Below the pieces are notes generated by a model. It searched no databases. It worked only from the letters and a program-made list of their open reading frames with translations, and was not told the origin of the DNA. Source: Asticcacaulis currens (lineage in GTDB: Bacteria; Pseudomonadota; Alphaproteobacteria; Caulobacterales; Caulobacteraceae). Taken from it: a stretch of DNA of 64,000 nt. The stretch's first letter is position 1. Every line of letters begins with the position of its first letter. Positions 1-7,640 of the stretch are shown here, piece after piece. The DNA is taken from positions 248,001 through 312,000 of the forward strand of contig NZ_JAQQKW010000002.1 in NCBI RefSeq assembly GCF_028550395.1, in the 5' to 3' direction. Made by a program: the position numbers and the translations under genes.

Positions 1-10
1 GGAGCTGCCA

Positions 11-247
11 TCACACCCGCGCCTCAACAGGCACGTCGGTTTGGCCAGAGGCGCGCGACCAGCCGTCGATGTCGTCGATATGGTAGCGGACATAGCGGCC
101 ATGGCGGCGATAGGCGGGCCCCTGCCCTTCGGCGCGAAACTTTTCGAGGGTGCGGCGTGACAGCCCCATATAGTGGGCGGCCTGATCGGTATTGAGAAAC
201 GGGCTGCCTTTTTTGGCGCTGGCAGCCCGCGCGTTTTCATCGGACAT
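11..247 (-). CDS. Excisionase-like helix-turn-helix protein (78 aa)
   Basis: A small DNA-binding protein of the HTH_17/excisionase type. The motif is clear: LNTDQAAHYMGLSRR followed by TLEKFRAEGQGP and the wing YRRHGRYVRYHIDDIDGW. The ATG at 247 is chosen because AAGGAAACG lies just upstream; the frame is open further but codes nothing recognisable. Members of this family in related ICEs act as recombination directionality factors (RdfS in ICEMlSymR7A) or as regulators of replication and transfer genes. Which of these applies here cannot be told from sequence. It lies downstream of the DUF932 gene on the same strand, with about 255 bases between them that hold no gene I can see. Confidence 0.85.
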   Translation of the reverse strand: MSDENARAASAKKGSPFLNTDQAAHYMGLSRRTLEKFRAEGQGPAYRRHGRYVRYHIDDIDGWSRASGQTDVPVEARV

Positions 248-502
248 GGGATCGTTTCCTTGCGATAGAACGGTAAAACCACAGCGGTTTCGCCCCAAGG
301 ATGCGGCCCCGTAAGGGGTGTCGGGAGTGTCGAAATCCCCTCCCCGCCGATCAGACTCCCCTCTGCCCAGCGGTCTCCATTGCCTCTCTCTTGACCCCGC
401 GAGCCAGGCCGCAGGCATGGCGAGCCGCGGCCTTCGACACCCGCGGGACCCGGCAATAAGAGAGGGACCGCGCAGCCAATGTGACCGCGCGGCGGGGGCG
501 CG

Positions 503-1693
503 TCAGAGGGCAGCGGCCATCAGTTTTCGGGCCTTGGTTTCGAGGTCCAGACGGGCGTCCTGATGCGGTTTTGAGCGCGGCAGAGCGGTCAGGCCTTGCA
601 CAAAATCGAAGACGCTTTCGGGCTTTTTGCCTTCTTCATTGAGCACGGTTTCGATGATTTTGGCCGTTTCGGGTTTCGAGAAGCCGCGCTTTTTCAGGAA
701 GTCTTCGCGGTCTTCATCGGTCTTTGCGACCACGGTTTCGCGCGCGGCCCTGATGCCTTCAATGAAGGCTGCGGGCGAGGAATTGGCAAACTTTGTAAGC
801 GCCGGGGCGGCCTCCCACGCAAAGCGGCTGGCGGCATTTTTGCTGTGGCGGATGCTGATTTCCTGAAAGTTTTCGACGCCCCAGAGATTGCGGTTCTGGC
901 ACACGGCACGCAGATAAAACGAGGCAATCCCGAGCGTTTTTGAGCCCACTTCGGAATTCCACGCATAAAAGCCCCGGAAATATAGATCGGGCTCGCCATT
1001 AGGCAGACGCCCGGCTTCGATGGGGTGGGTGTCGTCGACGAGGAACAAAAACACGTCACGATCTGAGGCATAAAGCGTCGTGGTTTCCTTGGTCACATCG
1101 ACAAAGGGATTGTGGGTCATGGTGCCCCAGTCCAGCACCCCGGGGACCTTCCAGCGCGTATCGCCCAGACCATTTCCGGCGATCTTTTGCACGGCCTGCA
1201 CCAGTTCGTAATCCCAGATGCGGCCATAGTCAGGGCCGGTGACCGCGCGCAATTCAAGTCCGCCGGTGTCGGTCTCAAGTGTTTTGATCAGTTCGGCGCG
1301 GTGGTTCAGCAGACCATGCTGCAGGTTAATGGCGGCCAGAGGGGCCGGGAGCTGGCGCAGATAGCCCGACGGTGCGCCAACCAGCCCGCACAACTGACCA
1401 AATGACCAGTGGGTGGGGGCCGTCGGGGTGTCGCGTCCGGGGCAGACCAGCCGCAGGCTCTCAACGTCGTCGCGCTCGGCGATAACGCGCACGGCGTCTG
1501 AGGCGACAGTGCGCACATGGGCGGTGTCGCGGCGTTGGCGGGTATGGGCAAAGAGGTCATCGAGGCTTAGAAACCGCTGATCGTCAGGCCGTGAAAACCA
1601 CTGACCAGAGACGCGGCTATTGACGGTGCCGCGATAGGGATTGACCTTGAAGGCTTGGGTGACGGGGGCTTCGGTGGGGGTATCGTTCATCAT
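503..1693 (-). CDS. DUF932 protein of the mobile-element backbone (396 aa)
   Basis: A full-length DUF932 family protein of unknown biochemical function, common on plasmids, phages and ICEs next to DUF736 and ParB-like genes. Family-like stretches include YGRIWDYELVQAVQKI and the aromatic-rich FRGFYAWNSEVGSKTLGIA, followed by FYLRAVCQNRNLWG and IRHSKNA. No signal peptide or membrane segment is seen, so it should be cytoplasmic. Start at 1693 is preceded by AAGGAGAC. Its long leader shares a repeated element with the ParB-like gene upstream, suggesting common control. Confidence 0.85.
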   Translation of the reverse strand: MMNDTPTEAPVTQAFKVNPYRGTVNSRVSGQWFSRPDDQRFLSLDDLFAHTRQRRDTAHVRTVASDAVRVIAERDDVESLRLVCPGRDTPTAPTHWSFGQLCGLVGAPSGYLRQLPAPLAAINLQHGLLNHRAELIKTLETDTGGLELRAVTGPDYGRIWDYELVQAVQKIAGNGLGDTRWKVPGVLDWGTMTHNPFVDVTKETTTLYASDRDVFLFLVDDTHPIEAGRLPNGEPDLYFRGFYAWNSEVGSKTLGIASFYLRAVCQNRNLWGVENFQEISIRHSKNAASRFAWEAAPALTKFANSSPAAFIEGIRAARETVVAKTDEDREDFLKKRGFSKPETAKIIETVLNEEGKKPESVFDFVQGLTALPRSKPHQDARLDLETKARKLMAAAL

Positions 1694-1710
1694 GGAAAAG
1701 TCTCCTTTGG

Positions 1711-1904
1711 GCTTGGGTTGCAGCGCCTTTACCGCGCTGAAACCCTGCCCCTCGGCGAGAGCGGGGTCGCAACGGTCAGGGGCGATGGCGGCGGTGGGGG
1801 ATCACCCAACCTGCACGCAGGCGAAGCCAAGGAAGGTTGGGGAGACCGCTGCCATCGGGACCGAAGGGACACCCCCTTGACCGGCGCGAGGGCGGAGCCC
1901 TTAG
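1711..1904 (-). repeat. Leader repeat copy A, upstream of DUF932 gene
   Basis: This leader matches the region in front of the ParB-like gene (4809-5010). Both begin with GCTTGGGTT and a hairpin with CAGCG/CGCTG arms next to GAAACCCTG. Both end with an identical 28-base block, here 1877-1904, starting TTGACCGGCGCGAGG and containing a small AGGGC-TCC-GCCCT hairpin on the minus strand. The middle is diverged. Both copies have the same orientation and lie directly before a start codon, so a regulatory leader is more likely than a transposon remnant. Confidence 0.7.
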
Positions 1905-2064
1905 CTCTTTTCCTAAACAGCGCCCTCACGCCCTTGTGTGTGGTCAGACCGCCCGCCTTCCTTTAGCGTCATCCTCGTCACCGGCCCCATCCCCCCCCTC
2001 GATTCCGGTGACCCGAGCGGCCCCTTTGACCGGGGCCGCTCCCTCTTCCCTCTCCTGAGACCAC

Positions 2065-2096
2065 AAAAAAGGCCCCGCCGCATGTGCGGCGAGGCC
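2065..2096 (-). terminator. Intrinsic terminator after DUF736 gene
   Basis: A 12-base stem (GGCCCCGCCGCA with TGCGGCGAGGCC, one mismatch) with a two-base loop, followed on the minus strand by six T. It lies about 20 bases past the DUF736 stop codon. Confidence 0.85.
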
Positions 2097-2118
2097 GAAA
2101 AAGACCGATTGCGGTCAG

Positions 2119-2427
2119 CTACTGGCTGCGCCGACGCGACCAGAGGAGGTTGAAGGTGTCGGGGTCTTCGCCTTCGAACAGGCTCGCATAGATCGGATGC
2201 GGGAAGGAGGGATCATCGAGCTTGATCGAGATGTAGGCGCGGCTGTTTTCGGCGGTGCGTTTCCAGCCGGCGCCAACCTCGGCGGCACCGCTATAGACGC
2301 GGTAGTCGGGGGCGTTTTCGGAGCCGCCGTCGGTTTCAACGAGCCTGGCCTTGAAGTTGAGCGAGACGGTCTTGATGGTGCCGGTAAAGCCGGTGTCAGA
2401 TTTTACAAACGTGCCGATGATGGACAT
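2119..2427 (-). CDS. DUF736 family protein (102 aa)
   Basis: A complete DUF736 protein, a short cytoplasmic family found almost only on alphaproteobacterial plasmids and ICEs. Recognisable pieces are IGTFVKSDTGFTGTIKT at the N-terminus, DYRVYSG near the middle, and the C-terminal ISIKLDDPSFPHPIYASL. Function is unknown; a beta-rich single-strand-binding-like fold is sometimes suggested but not shown here. Start at 2427 is supported by AAAGGAAC. It lies between the ParB-like and DUF932 genes on the same strand but has its own leader and a strong terminator, so it may be a separate transcript. Confidence 0.9.
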   Translation of the reverse strand: MSIIGTFVKSDTGFTGTIKTVSLNFKARLVETDGGSENAPDYRVYSGAAEVGAGWKRTAENSRAYISIKLDDPSFPHPIYASLFEGEDPDTFNLLWSRRRSQ

Positions 2428-2739
2428 AGGGGTGTTCCTTTCTGAGGTCGGGGCCGCGCCAATCGCGACCGCGATGGGGTCGCTGCGAACGGGGCCGGAC
2501 CGCGCGCACCCGCAGGGCCGAAGGACGGGCGGCGGGGCGCTTTTTTGCCTCGCGATGCAAAGCGCGAAGCGCGGCGGAAAAAAGCCCCCAAAGCCCGTTG
2601 CGCGCCCAAGGTCCGGTTGCGTTCAGACCTCCATCGTCGCGGCCGCCCTTGCGTCGGCCCGCCTCAGACGGGACACCCCGCGCCCCTCAGAGACGGGCAA
2701 TAATGAAAACCGGGACCGCTAACGCGGCCCCGGTCTCCC
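2428..2739. other. Intergenic region with long inverted repeat
   Basis: No gene is supported in these 312 very GC-rich bases. They contain arms GGGGCGCTTTTTT (2534-2546) and AAAAAAGCCCCC (2578-2589) around a loop that itself holds CGCGATGC and GCGCGAAGCGCG, plus the ParB terminator at 2709-2734. On the minus strand this would form a long structured leader for the DUF736 mRNA. Confidence 0.5.
2709..2734 (-). terminator. Hairpin after the ParB-like gene
   Basis: Stem ACCGGGACCGC with GCGGCCCCGGT (one A-C mismatch), loop TAAC, starting six bases after the ParB-like stop. On the minus strand it is followed by TTTCATTATT, a weak T-tract. Probable intrinsic terminator. Confidence 0.65.
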
Positions 2740-4791
2740 CTACTCCGCCGCTTCCGGCAGATCAGGCACTTGATCCGAGGGCGGCAAGGCCAGTGGCTCA
2801 TGCGCCGTCTCCTCCGGTGGTGCGGGTGTGCGCAGGCAGGCAGGCAGCCAGCCCGTGCCCTGCACGAGTTGCTCGGCGGCTTCGGCCATTTCCGGCTTTT
2901 TCAGCTTGTGGAGACGACTGGCCGTCTCATCCCCTACCGCTTCGCGCACCGCCGCTAAGATTTGCCCCTTGGTCACCCGGCTGAAATAGCTGCGCGCCGT
3001 AGGGGTCCAGTGGTCGGTCATGTTCAGCCGCAGATCACGCGCCATCATCAGCGAGGCCACATAGGGGGCGGCAGGCATATAGGCTTGCCGCACGGCAAAG
3101 ACCGTCAGGGCCGTACAATGGGCCATCAGCGACCCGAGCGTTTCAGCGTTGAGCGTCAGAAGATGGGGCCACAGATCGGCGGGGTTATCGGGCAGACCCG
3201 CCGCCCATGCTTCGTGTCGGGCGGCGAGCGCGGCGGCGGTCGGGCTGTCGTCTAAGCCTTCGGCGAAGCTTTCAATCGACGCGCTGCGCGCGGTGATATC
3301 GAGACAGGTGACGCTGCGCTGACTATAGAAGGTGTCGAGCGCCAGCTTATGGACGAGAAAGCGGGCGGCGAGTTCCGGCTGTTCGGCCAGTGTATAGCGC
3401 AGCGCCAGCGTCCAGTGGGTCGTCAGGTCTCGCAACAGAAGATCAGACAGGGGCACGGTATCGGAGGCATCTTCTGTGTCCTCGGTGTGCAGGCCAGCCC
3501 CTTCGGCCTGATCCTCACCCTCCCCGTCTTCCGGCGCATCGTCCGGGTGAGCCGCGAAGTCTTCGGTCTCCGCCTCGGCGGCCTCGGGTTCGGGCCGCGC
3601 GTCCTCAGGGCGGATCAGCCCCCGATGAATGGCCGCGCCGCCGTCGCTCAACAGGGTGACGATGACACCGCCACGGGCGATGTCTTGCGGATCATAGACG
3701 TCCTGCGGGGTCTCAAGGGCGGCGATTTCAGTTTCGAGGACGCCTGCGGCCTGATCGATCTCGTCGGGCAGTTCGTCGGCTCCCTCAAACGGCGCTAACA
3801 GGTCTTCGAGCGCCTGTTGCCTGGCTTGCAACTGCTCTGCGGCCTTCGGTGACAGGGGCACGGTTTGCGGATAGACGCGCCCCCAACCGTGCGCATAGGG
3901 GTAGTCGAGCGCGGCGGCGGCCCATTTCCAGCCCTCGGCGGTCTGGGTTTCGGTGGCCAATGCCGTTAGGCGGTCGAGGACCAGCTGGTCGAGCAGGCCT
4001 GCATCCGTAAAATAGCCGCCGCCTTCTTCGGTAAAGAGGTCGCGGGCGATGACGCCGCCTGCGGCTTCATAGGCATCTGCGCCGATAAAGCGGGCGCGGC
4101 GATCCTGTGAGGGGACCTGTCCTTCGGTGAGAAGGCGGCGGATGTGGTAGGGATCGGCGTAACTGCCCCTGAGGCGGTCAAAGACGGCTTCCTGTCGGGC
4201 ATGGTCGGCATTGACGGTATAGGCCATCAGTTGCGTCAGGGTGAGTTTTTCATCTCGGAGGGCCTGCAGGAGGACGGGCGAAACCGCGCCGAGGCGCAGG
4301 CGCTGTTTGACCACGTGTTCAGAGACCCCAAAGCGGGCGGCAATATCGGTCGCATCCATGCCCCGGTCGATATTCAGGGCGCGGAAGGCTTCGTACTGGT
4401 CGGCGGGGGTCATGGCCTCGCGGGTGACGTTTTCGTCGAGACTGACCTCGTGGGCGTCGTCGGTATCACGGATGACGCAGGGGATGAGGGTGTCACGGGG
4501 GATTTCGGCATCTTTGGCGCGGGCGATCTGGGCGAGCCTGCGCCCTTCACCTGCGGTGACGTAATAGAAGCCGGTTTCATCGCCGTGGTCGTCGCGCTCT
4601 GGCCTGACGATGAGGTTTTGCAAGAGGCCCTTGGCGGCAACACTGGCGCGAAGGGCTGCCAGTGCGGCAGCGCTGTGCGGGGTTTTGCGGGCATTGTCGG
4701 GGGATTTGAGGAGGCGATCCAAGGGGATCAGGGTGTGGGTGACGCCTTGGGCCGCGAGGCTTGAGGCGGATTTGAGGGCTGGTTTAGACAT
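2740..4791 (-). CDS. Large ParB/Spo0J-family protein (683 aa)
   Basis: The N-terminal third is a ParB/Srx nuclease-like domain: LIPLDRLLKSPDNARKT, then GLLQNLIVRPE and the TAGEGRRLAQIARAK box, followed by a KorB-type helix-turn-helix (ATDIAARFGVSEHVVKQRLRL). The C-terminal 450 residues are acidic and family-specific, with an Asp/Glu-rich stretch around residues 400-460. Such long ParB proteins are standard on alphaproteobacterial plasmids and ICEs and probably act as CTP-dependent DNA-binding regulators or maintenance factors. No parA gene is adjacent. ATG 4791 is preferred over an upstream in-frame start because AAAGGAAC precedes it. Confidence 0.88.
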   Translation of the reverse strand: MSKPALKSASSLAAQGVTHTLIPLDRLLKSPDNARKTPHSAAALAALRASVAAKGLLQNLIVRPERDDHGDETGFYYVTAGEGRRLAQIARAKDAEIPRDTLIPCVIRDTDDAHEVSLDENVTREAMTPADQYEAFRALNIDRGMDATDIAARFGVSEHVVKQRLRLGAVSPVLLQALRDEKLTLTQLMAYTVNADHARQEAVFDRLRGSYADPYHIRRLLTEGQVPSQDRRARFIGADAYEAAGGVIARDLFTEEGGGYFTDAGLLDQLVLDRLTALATETQTAEGWKWAAAALDYPYAHGWGRVYPQTVPLSPKAAEQLQARQQALEDLLAPFEGADELPDEIDQAAGVLETEIAALETPQDVYDPQDIARGGVIVTLLSDGGAAIHRGLIRPEDARPEPEAAEAETEDFAAHPDDAPEDGEGEDQAEGAGLHTEDTEDASDTVPLSDLLLRDLTTHWTLALRYTLAEQPELAARFLVHKLALDTFYSQRSVTCLDITARSASIESFAEGLDDSPTAAALAARHEAWAAGLPDNPADLWPHLLTLNAETLGSLMAHCTALTVFAVRQAYMPAAPYVASLMMARDLRLNMTDHWTPTARSYFSRVTKGQILAAVREAVGDETASRLHKLKKPEMAEAAEQLVQGTGWLPACLRTPAPPEETAHEPLALPPSDQVPDLPEAAE

Positions 4792-4808
4792 GGTCTGTTC
4801 CTTTCTAG

Positions 4809-5010
4809 GCTTGGGTTTCAGCGGGCACACCGCCGCGCTGAAACCCTGGCCGTCGCCGAGACCGGGGTAGCAGAGGTCAAGGCCGTTCTGGCGGAGGGGT
4901 ATCCCCCGGCTGCACGGACGTGACCGCGTGTCCCTAAGTCTCAGATGACCGGAGGAAGACGGGGAGACCGCCAGAAGGGTTCTTGACCGGCGCGAGGGCG
5001 GAGCCCTTAG
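4809..5010 (-). repeat. Leader repeat copy B, upstream of ParB-like gene
   Basis: Partner of the element at 1711-1904, in the same orientation and position relative to the next start codon. The identical 28-base block lies at 4983-5010 and the CAGCG/CGCTG hairpin near 4827-4848. The pair suggests two backbone transcripts answering to one regulator. Confidence 0.7.
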
Positions 5011-5116
5011 CCCTCCCCCACAGACCCTAAGATGCCCTCAGCACCTTACGGCCCTGGGTTGAAAGCTTCACCCGTTCGTGTCACCCTCAAGCCGATCCCA
5101 CCTTAGATGTGCGCCC

Positions 5117-5446
5117 ATGACCGATGTCCCGCCCATGCCCCCACGCGGCTCCCTCCAGGAGGAGGCGAAGGTGACGATGGCGACCGAGCGGCTGTTCAAT
5201 GAGGTGGTGAACGGCATGGAGAACCCGTGGCTGTCAGGGCAGATGGCGCGGATGAACGAGATCATGCGGCAGGTCCGGCCCTATGAGGCGGCGCTGATAC
5301 CGGACCGGGCGCAGGAGCTGGAAGCCTTGGCCAAAGCCTGGGCGGATCGGGACATAACGCGGCTCCAAACCCTGCTTCAGGTCTATTTTGACCGTCGAAA
5401 GGCGCTGGTCCCGCAGCTTGTGAAACTGATCAACCGGCCTCAGTAA
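5117..5446 (+). CDS. Small protein resembling the C-terminal part of a GntR/FCD regulator
   Basis: A 109-residue helical protein without a DNA-binding domain. Its second half (RAQELEALAKAWADRD, then LLQVYFDRRKALVPQLVKL) aligns by eye with the end of the GntR protein just downstream, which closes with a matching LRRRLKRYYHRR stretch. It may be a truncated paralogue or an independent small regulator. The start is uncertain: ATG 5117 gives the longest likely form, but AGGAGGAGG at 5157-5165 would favour GTG 5171 or ATG 5177. It is the first gene on the plus strand before the lasso cluster. Confidence 0.45.
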   Translation: MTDVPPMPPRGSLQEEAKVTMATERLFNEVVNGMENPWLSGQMARMNEIMRQVRPYEAALIPDRAQELEALAKAWADRDITRLQTLLQVYFDRRKALVPQLVKLINRPQ

Positions 5447-5617
5447 CGGTAAAGGGCCGTTGGGGCCGCTCTATGACATATTGATGACAGAACGCATTTC
5501 CACTACCTTGACGCGCAACCACAATTCAAATGCCCCAAACTCAGCCACGCTCTAAGGACGGGCACTGGCCATCCGTATAAGGTTTTTCAGCTCAAAGTGT
5601 ATGAAGGGAGCGGGCGT

Positions 5618-6229
5618 ATGCCCACGCAGGACTCGGTTGTTGAGACACTCTATCTGGAGGTGAAGCGAGAGCTTCTGTCCGGGCGTGTCCTGCCGGGCGA
5701 GCGGATCAATATCAAGGCCTTATGCGAGCAGTACCATGTCAGCAAATCGCCGATCCGCAATATATTGAACCGACTCGTCGGTGAGGGCCTTCTGGCGGCC
5801 CAGGCCCATGACGGGTTTTACCGGCCGAGGGTGACTGTTCAGTCGTTGCGGGAACTCTATAACTGGGAGCAGGACATTGTGCTGCTAGCGTTACGTGACG
5901 GGGCCATACCCTCCGCGCCACCGCCAGAGCTTGCGCTCGATAACGCAACCGAAGACAGCATCGAAGCGGTTCTCAGACTGATCGCTGAGGGCAGCGGCAA
6001 TAGTGTGTATCGGACCGCACTTGCCCAGGTGTCGGCGCATCTTGGGGCCATCCGCCGCAGTTCTCCGTTCCAAGCCTTTGACGTCGAGGCAGAAATCAAC
6101 AGCCTGCTTGAGGCGCTGAAAGAGCCCAATCCGGACGCGCTGCGCCGTCGGCTGAAACGCTACTACCATCGACGCTTGTCAAGGCTGTCGGACATTGTGG
6201 CCGAAGCCTATCGCTGCCGCGCCCAGTAG
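5618..6229 (+). CDS. GntR-family regulator beside the lasso cluster (203 aa)
   Basis: The N-terminal winged helix is of GntR type: LYLEVKRELLSGRVLPGERI, then LCEQYHVSKSPIRNILNRL and a VGEGLL wing. The C-terminal part is all-helical like an FCD ligand domain but short and lacking clear metal ligands, so the effector is unknown. ATG 5618 is chosen because AGGGAGCG precedes it; a GTG at 5597 is the alternative. It lies directly upstream of the precursor genes in the same direction, with 140 bases between that include an imperfect CCCCTGAA/TTCGGGG repeat near 6255-6275. It is a plausible controller of the cluster. Confidence 0.85.
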   Translation: MPTQDSVVETLYLEVKRELLSGRVLPGERINIKALCEQYHVSKSPIRNILNRLVGEGLLAAQAHDGFYRPRVTVQSLRELYNWEQDIVLLALRDGAIPSAPPPELALDNATEDSIEAVLRLIAEGSGNSVYRTALAQVSAHLGAIRRSSPFQAFDVEAEINSLLEALKEPNPDALRRRLKRYYHRRLSRLSDIVAEAYRCRAQ

Positions 6230-6372
6230 ACGTCAGAGCCCCCTACCGCCGTCACCCCTGAACATTCGGGGTATCCCGGAAGTATCCCTGCCAGAACACT
6301 CGCCTCACGGGCGTAGGCTCACGGGGCCATGCACCGCATGGCTTTCCAACCTCAAACCTACAGGAGTGTATG

Positions 6373-6522
6373 ATGACCAAGCGTACGACCATTGCCGCCC
6401 GCCGCGTGGGACTGATCGATCTCGGCAAGGCTACCCGCCAGACCAAGGGTCTGACGCAAATCCAGGCGCTCGACAGCGTGTCTGGCCAGTTCCGCGACCA
6501 GCTCGGTCTGTCGGCAGACTAA
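6373..6522 (+). CDS. atxA2: Lasso peptide precursor, astexin-2
   Basis: A 49-residue precursor: 25-residue leader ending QTK, then a 24-residue core that begins GLTQIQALD and ends GLSAD. Thr at leader position -2 is the usual lasso recognition residue. Gly1 and Asp9 of the core would form the nine-residue isopeptide ring, with the tail threaded through it. The core matches my memory of astexin-2. CAGGAG lies six bases before ATG 6373; an ATG three bases earlier is too close to it. The gene is followed by a strong hairpin and then the second precursor. Confidence 0.95.
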   Translation: MTKRTTIAARRVGLIDLGKATRQTKGLTQIQALDSVSGQFRDQLGLSAD

Positions 6523-6528
6523 GCTTCG

Positions 6529-6553
6529 GGTGCGCGCTCCCACGGCGCGCGCC
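6529..6553 (+). terminator. Attenuator-like hairpin after atxA2
   Basis: Stem GGTGCGCG with CGCGCGCC (one G-U pair) and a nine-base loop, starting seven bases after the stop codon and followed by CTCTTCTCCTT. It probably stabilises the precursor mRNA or reduces readthrough. The same arrangement follows atxA3. Confidence 0.6.
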
Positions 6554-6654
6554 CTCTTCTCCTTCCCATTGTCAGCGTCACCGACCCCCGGCTTCGCCGC
6601 GATGGGATCTCACATCCACGCTGAGCCTTCGGGCTCAAACTCAGGAGACTTGGT

Positions 6655-6804
6655 ATGCTTACAGTCTTTCGCCGCAGAGCGGTACGCACGTCTCTGGCCG
6701 ACCTCGGTCGGGCCACGACACAGACGAAGGGGCCGACACCTATGGTAGGCCTCGATAGCGTTAGCGGCCAGTATTGGGATCAGCATGCGCCTTTGGCGGA
6801 CTGA
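6655..6804 (+). CDS. atxA3: Lasso peptide precursor, astexin-3
   Basis: A second 49-residue precursor with a 25-residue leader (again ending QTK, Thr at -2) and a 24-residue core that begins GPTPMVGLD and ends HAPLAD. Gly1-Asp9 would close the ring. It shares LDSVSGQ in the middle of the core with atxA2, so the two genes look like a duplication in which ring and tail diverged. The core matches my memory of astexin-3. AGGAG at 6643-6647 sits seven bases before the ATG. One B and one C enzyme downstream must serve both precursors. Confidence 0.95.
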   Translation: MLTVFRRRAVRTSLADLGRATTQTKGPTPMVGLDSVSGQYWDQHAPLAD

Positions 6805-6810
6805 CCCTCG

Positions 6811-6835
6811 GGCGCGTGTCCCGGCGACACGCGCC
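6811..6835 (+). terminator. Attenuator-like hairpin after atxA3
   Basis: A perfect nine-base stem (GGCGCGTGT with ACACGCGCC) and a seven-base loop, six bases after the atxA3 stop. No T-run follows, so it is better read as a processing or partial-termination signal that keeps enzyme expression below precursor expression. Confidence 0.65.
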
Positions 6836-6970
6836 AATGCCTGACCCGCAAACACACAAGGCCGTCTCGCAAGCGAACCCAACGACCTTAGCCGTTTGCT
6901 CCACCGCAGCACCCCCCAAATCTCAGCGATTCTGCGAGAACGCCCCCCATAGAGAGAACTGGACTGACAG

Positions 6971-7639
6971 ATGGGCTACGATCTGGCCAACGGTCTTAGC
7001 TATTGCTTTGTCGATGGTCGCGCCGTTTTTTTCGACCGGACACACAACCGCTATTTTGCCTCTACACCGGCCAGCGCTGACGCCCTCTCGCGGCTCGTGG
7101 CTGGCGACGTCCTGTCTGCCGCAGATGAGGCGGAACTCGCGGCGCTCGTGGAGGCCTGCGTGATACGGCCCCGGGCTCAACCGGGTCTGACACCCCCACC
7201 TACCCTTTACAGCCTCCCGACGCGAACCGTGCCTGCGATCGACCTACCGGTGGCGGTCACTTGCGGACTGAGCGTGTTTTCGACCCGAATGGCCGTGACC
7301 CTGGCCCTTCGACTTCTGCCGCTTAACTTGAATCTGTCCGGGCTCGCCAGTCGCAAGCGGCGCTGCGCAAGTCGCACGTTGGCCCCAAAAGGCGCCCCCT
7401 CCCCGACACTGATCCATGGCTTTCTGGGCACGCGGCGCCTGCTCTCCATGAGTGATAAATGCCTGCCGACCTCTCTGGCGCTATGCCATTTTTTGCTTTC
7501 GCACGGCTATGAAACGGATGTCGTGATCGGCGTGCGTCTGCGGCCCTTCGCGGCCCATGCCTGGGTGCAGCGAGGTGAGATGCTTCTCAGTGATGTGCTT
7601 GACAATGTTCGCCCATTCACGCCCATCGCGGTGATCTGA
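6971..7639 (+). CDS. atxB2: Lasso peptide B protein: leader binding plus leader peptidase
   Basis: A 222-residue fused B protein. Residues 1-80 form a PqqD-like recognition domain that binds the precursor leader. Residues 90-222 are a transglutaminase-like cysteine protease that cuts the leader off: Cys164 in DKCLPTSLALCHFL, His196 in FAAHAWVQ and Asp208 in LLSDVLD make the triad. In actinobacteria these domains are often separate proteins; the fused form is typical of proteobacteria. The stop codon lies one base before the atxC2 start, so the two are translated together. Confidence 0.95.
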   Translation: MGYDLANGLSYCFVDGRAVFFDRTHNRYFASTPASADALSRLVAGDVLSAADEAELAALVEACVIRPRAQPGLTPPPTLYSLPTRTVPAIDLPVAVTCGLSVFSTRMAVTLALRLLPLNLNLSGLASRKRRCASRTLAPKGAPSPTLIHGFLGTRRLLSMSDKCLPTSLALCHFLLSHGYETDVVIGVRLRPFAAHAWVQRGEMLLSDVLDNVRPFTPIAVI

Positions 7640-7640
7640 C

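Noticed and set aside
4144-4764. A 206-codon frame opposite the ParB-like gene
   Set aside because: It mirrors the high-GC codon pattern of the real gene on the other strand, as do the long frames opposite most genes here.
2740-4791. A chromosome or plasmid partition locus
   Set aside because: The ParB-like protein has no ParA partner or parS-like repeats beside it, and its neighbours are ICE backbone genes.
6195-6758. A 187-codon plus-strand frame spanning the lasso precursors
   Set aside because: It runs out of frame across both precursor genes and their hairpins and has no recognisable content.
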